Assembly (NCBI GenBank): GCA_963576475.1
Contig: OY754984.1
Span: 16,311,775-16,375,774 of the forward strand
Direction of reading: 5' to 3'
DNA length: 64,000 nucleotides
DNA from: Molanna angustata
Taxonomy: Eukaryota; Arthropoda; Insecta; Trichoptera; Molannidae
A program made the position numbers and the translations under genes. Positions 56,523-64,000 of the stretch are shown here, piece after piece (the first letter of the stretch is position 1; each line of letters starts with the position of its first letter). The notes beneath the pieces were generated by a model that searched no databases, was not told the origin of the DNA, and was given only the letters and a program-made list of their open reading frames with translations.

Positions 56523-57369
56523 TTTTTATAAAATGTCAGTTTTCGAACCAATGATTTTATACATATTTTTATGTATTTCTATACATGATATTATATTTAT
56601 AGGACAGCCGCGGTTTTCGGCTTGTATAAGCTATTTCACTACTGGCAATTTACGTGAGCAATAATGTATAATACAAAAAATATATATATTTAGACAGCAG
56701 CCAAAAGCTATTTGAATTAAGAAATCAATTGTTTTTTTTATATAGTAATTTATTTATTCCAGATTAAAGTACAAGAGATTTTAGTAAATAATGATCGTTC
56801 TTAGAATTGAGTTGAACGACTCTGAATATAAAAATTGTAATCATAAATATTATTTGGCATAATAATACTTTAAATATATTTGACACAATGAAAACTTCAA
56901 TAATGTAGGACGATTATTATTTATGGCAAAACAAATATTCTCTGCAAAATTTTCCATTATAATTTATTGCGTTAAACTTGTGCAGAACAAACTATCTACT
57001 TAATAAAAGCTGGCAACATTCCAAAATACAAAAATAATAATATTAGTACCTTTGGTAATATTGCCATATTTAACTAATATTTATTGCCAACATCCGATGT
57101 TTTTTAGAATAATCTGTTAAATTTTCAACTCAATTTATTCTCACGGTACAAAAAAAAAATAGTGAAATATCATATATATGTATTTTTAGTAAACTACTTT
57201 ACAACAAGAAAAGCGGAAGTACAGTCTCTTATTTGTGAAATATATCTTTTTGTAACAGCGAGAGTTATCAGTAGGTAATATTATAATTAATAAATTTATT
57301 TTTTCATTGAATTTGAAGATGAAAACTATTTGAAATTTATTATGATATTTTTAATCAATTATTTCAACA
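56523..57369. other. AT-rich DNA, nothing recognised
   Basis: No frame or repeat I can assign. Confidence 0.4.
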
Positions 57370-58070
57370 ACTTACATCATTGCAACTATCTACAAGGTGA
57401 TAATTGAAATTATTACAAACATGTTAGGATTTGTCGATATTATAAACAATCACTGGTAGAATCAATTATCTTTTCTTCTTTATGTGCCATGCCAGGTCTC
57501 CCCGAAGTTGGCTACTCCTTTGGAATTGACATCTCAATTCTATTGCCCGATTACTAGTTGAACCAAACTTGTACATCATTGCAATTATTTACAAGTTGAT
57601 AATTGCAATTATTACAAAAATTTAGCGATTTGTCGATATTATGAACAATCACAAGTAGTATCAATCTTATTTTCTTCTTTATGTGTTATGCCAGGTCTCC
57701 CCGAAATCGGCTACTCCTTTGAAATAAGCATCTTGATTCTATAGTGTCCAATTACAAGTAGAACCAAATTTGTACGTCATTGCAATTATTTTCAAGTTGA
57801 AAATTACAATTATTACAAAAATGTTGCGATTTGTCGATATTTTGGACAATCACTAGTAGAATTAATCTTATTTTCTTATTTATGTGCTATGCCAGGTCTC
57901 CCCGAAGTCAGCTACTCCTTTGGAATCTCGATTCTCTTGTCTGCTTATCGTCCGGGCTTCTGGCTACGTGTCCCGTCCGATTCTGGAGAATATCAGTAAC
58001 TTTTCATATTTTTCTCACTGATTCATTTCTCATATATATAAAATTAAAAAAAAGCATCATTTGAAATTGG
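57370..58070. repeat. ~200-bp tandem repeat, about 2.7 units, leading into a dispersed repeat
   Basis: TATGTG(C/T)(C/T)ATGCCAGGTCTCC recurs at 57481, 57680 and 57881 (spacing 199 and 201). Each is preceded by ATTGCAA(T/C)TAT and GATTTGTCGATATT and followed by GGCTACTCCTTTG-type words. The third unit runs into the same sequence as 48200-48350 and 58372-58520. Confidence 0.8.
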
Positions 58071-58094
58071 ATTTTAAAATTAGAATTAAAATTG

Positions 58095-58610
58095 TACCCG
58101 ACAGCAGCAAGAAGAAAATGAAGTATGGATTTTTTTACATTATCGTACAAAAATAATTTGATTAATAGAATAATTTGTGAGTTAATTTATTTATTTTAAT
58201 TTTATTTATTTGTTTTAAACACACATCATATAATACATAGTAATATATAAATATATCAGAATACATAATATCTACGGGGACTCTAAGTTGAGATTTAAAG
58301 AGAAAAAAAAGAGAGATCTTGATTAATTAATCTTGTAGAACCTTCTTTTCATCTGATCTTTTCTACTTTATGTGCCATGTCAGGTCTCCCCAAAGTCGGC
58401 TACTCCTTTGGAAAAGACATCTCGATTCTCTTTGCTTATCGTCCGGGCTTCTGGCTACGTGTCCCGTCCGATTCTGGAGAATATCAGTAACTTTTCATCT
58501 TTTTCTCACTGTTTCATTTCTCATATGTATAAAATAAAAAAAAACATCACTTGAAATTGGTTTTTAAAATTAGAATTAAAATTGTACCCTACTCGCTGCC
58601 ATTGTTTTAC
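58095..58610. repeat. Dispersed repeat, copy of 47955-48420
   Basis: It shares the whole order of landmarks with 47955-48420. It is separated by only ~25 bp from the 200-bp array that contains its 3' half, so the 3' half is present several times here. Confidence 0.7.
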
Positions 58611-59074
58611 GTTTAAGATTTCTTGACAAAACTAATAACAAGATATTGACTTGTGATATATAATTAAATTTGAACTCCTGGATCAATTTCACAATATTTT
58701 ATTTTGTGAAGTTGCATTATTTGATGAATGATGCTTTTTTACCAAGGCATACTTTTTTCCCATCTGATGGGTAATTGAATTCCTTTCAATTTTCTCCGAT
58801 CCAGAGCTTTATAAGCTCTGTATATGAAGAAGTCTTTCATCGAAGCTTCAGCGGCAGAAAAGCAATCCTTAAGGGACACCATAACGACCTATCTTTATTA
58901 TTATACATACCTATATATAACATATACCTAACTTCCATTATATCTCGATTGGAGTGGATCGAAGTGAAATAAGAGAAAGGCGAGTTTTATTTAAACAGAC
59001 ATGTCAACGATGATAAAGTTTCTATTAGACTATGAGACTATGGTTTAATATATGGTATTTTTAAATAACATACA
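58611..59074. other. AT-rich DNA, nothing recognised
   Basis: A 65-codon frame at 58775-58972 is not recognisable. Confidence 0.35.
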
Positions 59075-59580
59075 TACCTACATACATTCCATCACGCCAT
59101 GTCCCTCACAGGGTAGGCAGAGAGAACCGAACGTCACTTACTTCTATCTTGACATACATTTATCGCCTCGTCAACATTCATACATCGTTTTATACATCTT
59201 CGTCTGTTGTTCACGCTCCTAACATTTCCGTCTTTCAAAATATCGTTCACATGGACGTGCCATCCCTTCCTTGGGCGGCCCCGACCTCTCATTCGATTCC
59301 TGTCCGCAATGTATATTTTCTTCGTCAGACGTTCCTCATTCATTCTCCCCATGTGGCCAAACCATCTCGATGTGTTCACTTTCATTCTATTAATAACATA
59401 TTTCTTTATCCTTCATTCTTTCCTTATGTCCTCTCATTTCTGACCCTGTCATACATCGTTCTATTACAGATTCTTCTTAACGATCTCTTTTCAACTGCAT
59501 TTATTCTACTTTCGTGTGACTTTTGCCATGTCCAGGTTTTACTTGCATACGTCAAGGTTTGCACTGATATAGCGTTATGA
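59075..59580 (-). pseudogene. RTE-type C-terminal fragment with 3' tail
   Basis: Minus-strand readings: TLTYASKTWTWQKSHESRIN, AVEKRSLRRICNRTMYDRVR, two stops, KVNTSRWFGHMGRMNEERLT, KKIYIADRNRMRGRGRPRKG, NVRSVNNRRRCIKRCMNVDE and AINVCQDRSK before the stop. These follow the standard order of a common lepidopteran RTE-type C-terminus. The tail is CCCTGTGAGGGACATGGCG then (GTAT)n. The RT core is absent. Confidence 0.78.
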
Positions 59581-59639
59581 TTTGCAACTTTAGCATCCTT
59601 TGATATGTTGCGGTCATTAAATTGTTAAATAACATATAT

Positions 59640-60420
59640 TGTTAAATAAATAAAAGCGTTGACTATTTACACAGTTTTTTATTGAATACAGTAATTAGAT
59701 ATTTATAAGATAGAAGTACAATGATAGTACCTATACAAATGAACCACAACGTGAGAGCACTATAACCGATCAAAACCCGATAGATCCACCCCCGGCCTTA
59801 CCCCAGAAACTCGTTCATATCAATCTACCAACTCCCGAAGAATGCCGATCTCCTGATTCGTGCAAACTCGTAGATTTTTTTTTTAACAAGTCTACGTAGG
59901 GGACACCAGCTATTAGGATTTGGGTCCATTTTACTCTTCCGAAGAAGCGCACTACGTAGCGTTGGGAGGGGTTTGCAGTCTAGAAAAGAGTTTATTGATT
60001 CGGATTTTAAAAAGACCCGGGTCGTACGAAGGTGGAAACACAGAATTCGTAAGATCGTTCCACAGTCGGGGTGCTGTATTAATAAAGGAGTTCGAGAAGC
60101 GACTTGTTCGTATATGTTGAAGGTCCACTGTGAATGGGTGCTGCGATTGAGTAAAGCGAGTGGGTGGAGGAGGGACCAAAGATGCAAGTTCTTCTGAGCA
60201 ATTCCCGTGGTAGTATCTATAAAATAAACTTAAAATACCGACTTTACGTCTGTGTTCTAGTGATTGCAATCCATCAGTCAGTGATGGGTCATCAATCAGA
60301 CGCACGCCTTTGGAAAGCGTCAAGGGTATTCAGTAGGTATTGGGGGGCGCCACTCCAGAGGTGACTACCATATTCAATGAACTGTTGTAAGGCGCAACAT
60401 TAATAAATTACACTATGGAA
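59640..60420 (-). pseudogene. LINE-K C-terminal region and 3' UTR
   Basis: Minus-strand readings: LQQFIEYGSHLWSGAPQYLL then, after a one-base frame change near 60297, VRLIDDPSLTDGLQSLEHRR, KVGILSLFYRYYHGNCSEEL, SNSFINTAPRLWNDLTNSVF, and FKIRINKLFSRLQTPPNAT with a stop. This is the post-catalytic part of a jockey/CR1-like RT protein. The 3' UTR continues to an AATAAA and tail near 59650. It is the same family as 15590-15990. A truncated, frameshifted copy. Confidence 0.8.
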
Positions 60421-60735
60421 TTGTCTTAGTCCAGATATTGCGTAGTCTAACTCATTTTTTTCATTTTCAAGTAAAGCTAAAGAAGAAATATTTATCCATG
60501 ATCTCGATTTTGTCTCCTTGTTCTTTCACAATCCTTTTTTGCTTTGATGTTTTTTTTTTGTTATTTCTCTTAGTGTGATGTATATTTTCTTTGTACTTTT
60601 TTCGCTGTCATTTTTTGTTGATGTACCTACATACATAATTTTGTTATACTTCGTAATCAGGTTGGTTGAAAGAAATTGCCTAATGGTAATAAGTCCGCCA
60701 ATTTGCATCATATTTTTTTAAATTGTGTACTAAAA
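60410..60735 (+). pseudogene. LINE-J C-terminus and 3' UTR with hairpin
   Basis: Plus frame with a stop: WNCLSPDIA, TAG, SNSFF, matching WNSLSPDIASSNS at 35930. The 3' UTR carries GGTTGGTTGAAAGAAA, TTGCC-TAAT-GGTAA (60676-60689; one G-U pair) and TAAGTCCGCCA. It is directly followed by the 60841 LINE. Confidence 0.7.
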
Positions 60736-60795
60736 GATAAAAAGATATAAAAATAAGGTTTTTCTTCAGTAAAAGTATATAGGTATAAATATTTT

Positions 60796-62088
60796 TTGAT
60801 AGAAGGAAATATGTCTTCGAATCAAATCTACATAATTATTAGCAAAGTGTTTGAAAAAATAGTGTATGATCAGGTTTATAGTAAAATATCTTCATATATC
60901 ACCACTGATCAACACGGTTTTATGAGAAAACGTTCTACCACCACTAATTTAGCCCAATTTACTAGTTATCTTCATGATAAAATGGATCAGAGACTGCAAA
61001 TAGATGCTATATATACTGACTATGCCAAAGCATTTGACCGCGTAAATCACCCAACTCTCTTGCATAAATTGTCATTGATAGGTATACATGGTGACCTATT
61101 TAGGTGGCTTAAATCATATATTGATAATAGACACCAAATAACCTTGGTTAACGGACATTCTTCTAAATGTATTAGCGTGACATCTGGAGTCCCCCAGGGA
61201 TCTCATTTAGGTCCCCTTCTCTTTAATATTTACATAAATGACATCGGAAAATGCTTTTACAGTAGTCAAGTATTATTATTTGCCGATGACATGAAAATTT
61301 TCAAAACAATCTCAAATTGCTCTGATTGTGCCGATCTACAGAAGGATTTGGAACGTTTATCCGTTTATTGCAATGAAAATTATCTTTCCTTAAATATATC
61401 CAAGTGTTTTTCTATATCCTTCACTAGGAAGACAAAAGTTGTAAAATACAATTATAAATTGAACAATGTAGTTTTACCGACGAAAACAGACTGCAAAGAT
61501 CTTGGCGTACACCTTGATTCAAAACTTCTCTTCGACAAACATATTGAAATTATAGTAAACAAATCTTATAAAATGTTAGGCTTTATATTTAGAATCAGCA
61601 AATACTTTAAAAATCCCAATACATTAAAACAATTATATTGCTCTCTTGTCAGAGGTCAACTTGAGTACGCATCAACTATATGGAATCCCCAGTACAAGGT
61701 TTACATTCACTCGTTGGATCAAATTCAAAATAAATTCATTAAATATTCAAACTACCGTTGTAACAATACTTACCAACCTACTATACTAACTTCTTTAACC
61801 ACGCGACGCACAATTTCAGACCTTATGTTCCTTCATAGTATACTAAATGGAAACATAGAATGTCATGAAATTCTTACCAATATCAAATTTAATACATCTA
61901 CTCGCCGGACAAGACATACGTCACTTTTCTTCTCCAATATCTGTAAAACAAATGCTTCCAAAAACGCTCCAATTAACAGAATGATAAACTTATTTAACTC
62001 TTACGAAAAAAATGCCGACTTAGACATATTTTTCGATTCACATATAACATTCAAAAATAAACTTATATCTAACATCGTGACATTATAA
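60796..62088 (+). CDS. Jockey/CR1-like LINE reverse transcriptase, 5'-truncated, uninterrupted frame
   Basis: The 430-codon frame has no stop or frameshift. Recognisable sequence starts at SKVFEKIVYDQVYSKI (60841), which is the RT finger region; the first ~15 codons are probably flanking DNA. Motifs: DQHGFMRKRSTTTNL (~37-51), motif A IYTDYAKAFDRVNH (~73-86) with the catalytic Asp, motif B SGVPQGSHLGPLLFNIYIND (~131-150), motif C FADDMKIF (~160-167), then the thumb LGVHLDSKLLFDKHI and a Cys-poor C-terminus ending at TAA. The endonuclease domain and ORF1 are missing, so it is not autonomous, but RT itself is complete or nearly so. Confidence 0.85.
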   Translation: MIEGNMSSNQIYIIISKVFEKIVYDQVYSKISSYITTDQHGFMRKRSTTTNLAQFTSYLHDKMDQRLQIDAIYTDYAKAFDRVNHPTLLHKLSLIGIHGDLFRWLKSYIDNRHQITLVNGHSSKCISVTSGVPQGSHLGPLLFNIYINDIGKCFYSSQVLLFADDMKIFKTISNCSDCADLQKDLERLSVYCNENYLSLNISKCFSISFTRKTKVVKYNYKLNNVVLPTKTDCKDLGVHLDSKLLFDKHIEIIVNKSYKMLGFIFRISKYFKNPNTLKQLYCSLVRGQLEYASTIWNPQYKVYIHSLDQIQNKFIKYSNYRCNNTYQPTILTSLTTRRTISDLMFLHSILNGNIECHEILTNIKFNTSTRRTRHTSLFFSNICKTNASKNAPINRMINLFNSYEKNADLDIFFDSHITFKNKLISNIVTL

Positions 62089-62462
62089 CAATTAGGTACT
62101 GATTAATTTTATTTTTCCCAACCACCCTCAGCAATATATTTTCTTTTTCTTCCCAAATCATGAATCTGTCAATATAATATGTTCGTCTACACACACATGC
62201 ACACCCTCTCTCACACACACACATACACACCCACACACTCACACTCTTTCTAGATATCTCTTTCACTCACACATGTATTACTCTTCTCTCATGCGCGCAC
62301 CCCACTAATTCACACTTTTTTTGTTGTATTATTTTGATATTAGGTATAGTACGTAAGAGGTACATGTTATTTTTGTATTTTTATTTATTTAATTTCAATA
62401 ATTGTATGCATGTACTGTGTGCTGTCCTTGGTAAAATAAAATAAATAAAAATAAATAAATAA
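60841..62462 (+). mobile_element. Jockey/CR1-like LINE, 5'-truncated, with CA-rich 3' UTR
   Basis: The element includes the RT frame and a ~375-bp 3' UTR: CTCAGCAATATATTTTC, a CA microsatellite (62195-62240), CTCATGCGCGCACCC, GGTATAGTACGTAAG, GTACTGTGTGCTGTCC and the tail AAATAAAATAAATAAAAAT. The 3' 331 bp are also found as a separate insertion at 48625-48955, so the family is dispersed. A TSD for this copy is not clear. Confidence 0.8.
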
Positions 62463-62608
62463 TACATTCGTATTATGTGTAAAGTACCGTACAATGACTT
62501 AACCTGGATGAGAATAAAATATACATTTTTTTATTTGTACGCTGTATGCATGTCTATTAATGATTCTTTTTATAAATATATCACCATTTTTTTTATACAA
62601 AAAAATGA

Positions 62609-62767
62609 ATATGTCCATGTTAAACAAGTACATATACATCTTCCTACGTTCCCTAAAATAAGCAAATAAATGTTTGTGCTATAGGTGACGAAATCGGTCG
62701 AGGCAGGATTCGAACTCGCGACCACTGGATTACTATCCCAGCGCGCTAACCGCTCTGCCATCGACCC
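62609..62767 (-). mobile_element. SINE-A, inverted copy with intact tRNA-like head
   Basis: Minus strand 62767-62697: GGGTCGATGGCAGAGCGG (A box TGGCAGAGCGG), TTAGCGCGCTGGGATAGTAA, GTTCGAATCC (B box), TGCCTCGACCG. The body matches 2074-2165 (ACCTATAGCACAAACATTTA, GGGAACGTAGGAAGATGTAT). The head is better preserved than in the 2003 copy. Confidence 0.8.
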
Positions 62768-64000
62768 ATCTATAATATATTTTATTAACTTTAGGCACAT
62801 TTGTTTTTTATAATCACCAAAGATCCCCAAAAATAATAACGCCTAAGCCATTTATCCTCTATTTATATTGATAATTTAAGCCACATTTGTCTTTTTTGGA
62901 TAGCTATTTTGTAAAATATGTTTCATAATGTGAACATCAATTTTGTTAAAACAACTATTTATCATATATACAAGCTTCATTTTTAAAATTAAGTAGTGTG
63001 TTTATTTTTTTGTACACAAAATTAAATTAGCCTTTCGATAATTTATAATCAACGCAAACCACTTGGAATACATTTTAATTTTGTAGCTGTAGGTAATATT
63101 AAAATTGCAAAAAATATCTAAATGTTTCTATGATGGTGCTCTTCGGCGTTCTTTTTCTGTAATATATTGATATATGAGAGGAATGTTTTTGAATAAATTC
63201 AGAGAATTTCGCAAAGAACTTTCTAGAATATAAAATAACAGAGATAGTTCAAAAGGCTTTTGTCATCCTAGACTTTATCCACAATTTTTTTGGAGCAATT
63301 TTATTATTTTCCTTTAAAGACAAAATAAAGGATGGACATAATGAATGTCAAATTTGACTAAGAAATTTTCTAGATGTTTTCGTAAACAATATTTTGTCAA
63401 CAAGTATTTGCAAAAAATCTTCTTTAAAACACTAGGGTTGGCAGAAAGAACCAACATCATCTTCTGTTTTTTTTTCATTCGGAAAAAAAATCATTACAAA
63501 TACTTATTAATACACCAAGGTCACCAAAAAAGGAGAATACTTCATGTCATTTATTTTATTTATTTATTTATTTGTTTGGTTTATTTGGCAGTAACAACAT
63601 TGTTAACTAATATGAACATAAAACAAAGAGTACCTTATAAATCAAGACCAAAAAACTGTTCACAAAGTACGTATTTATAGTTGATTCTGAAAAAAAGATT
63701 AATAATAATATGTACTAAAAACTAAAAAAAATGTATCAGTTAAAATAAATATATATGACAAAAGCAACAAGGATGATGACGTAGATGGGGGAGGAACTTT
63801 AGGAATAGAAATAGAAAAGTGGAGGAATGTGAGAGGTAGGGCAACTGATGGTATGTCACAACACCTTTCGTCATTAGGATATTCGATCATATTAGGTATT
63901 TATCATATTTTTTTTAATTCCACTCTTAATTTACATTTAGTATTTATGTACATTGTTTTTTGATAATTTATAGTTTTTGGTATGGTTACATCCAAAGGAT
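62768..64000. other. AT-rich DNA, nothing recognised
   Basis: A 111-codon plus frame (63345-63680) starts in AT-rich sequence and has no recognisable domain. An ATTT run at 63550-63571 may be an old retroelement tail. Confidence 0.35.

Overview
The window is AT-rich eukaryotic DNA (roughly two thirds A+T by eye) and almost certainly from an insect genome. The mix of R1-like, RTE-type and jockey/CR1-type non-LTR retrotransposons, Penelope-like elements (PLEs), tRNA-headed SINEs and frequent TAGGTACCTA words fits Lepidoptera best, but this is an inference from repeat style, not from a host gene. I found no convincing host protein-coding gene, no rRNA, no free-standing tRNA gene and no CRISPR. 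Nearly every long reading frame belongs to a mobile element or to low-complexity DNA.

Family names used here are my own. SINE-A, SINE-B and SINE-C are three tRNA-headed SINEs. LINE-J is a jockey/CR1-like LINE whose 3' UTR carries a small invariant-stem hairpin. LINE-K is a second jockey/CR1-like family. LINE-D has a C-terminus like the R4/Dong clade. RTE means RTE-type C-terminal fragments with short tandem tails. Element X is a ~1 kb non-autonomous repeat with inverted ATCCAACTGTCGA motifs. P is a dispersed non-coding repeat.

Layout. 1-4300: mostly anonymous AT-rich DNA with a SINE-A copy and one weak candidate exon. 4306-8941: a PLE island, with a decayed PLE, a PLE end, and a ~3 kb near-perfect head-to-head palindrome of two PLE copies (RT plus GIY-YIG endonuclease) bounded by long (AT)n tracts. 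10180-17313: a series of fold-back elements, one interrupted by an RTE insertion with a 10-bp target-site duplication (TSD). 17812-29130: TIR elements, element X, LINE fragments and SINEs. 30422-33834: a 5'-truncated R1-like retrotransposon with a single in-frame stop and a 12-bp TSD, inserted in the 3' UTR of a LINE-J copy. 34000-45500: nested LINE/SINE debris and five tandem-repeat arrays. 45526-47950: the longest stretch without recognisable repeats. 47955-59580: duplicated dispersed repeats, RTE fragments, long-TIR elements and fold-backs. 59640-62767: LINE-K, LINE-J and a jockey/CR1-like LINE with an uninterrupted RT frame, then SINE-A.

How the parts relate. Autonomous elements (PLE, R1-like, LINE-J, RTE) supply reverse transcriptase. 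SINE-C shares a 3' hairpin with LINE-J, which suggests LINE-J-type machinery moves it. Nested insertions give a relative chronology at six places. Several fold-backs and PLE ends share a hammerhead-like RNA signature, and this, with the LINE/SINE hairpin, is the most interesting structure not explained by coding sequence.
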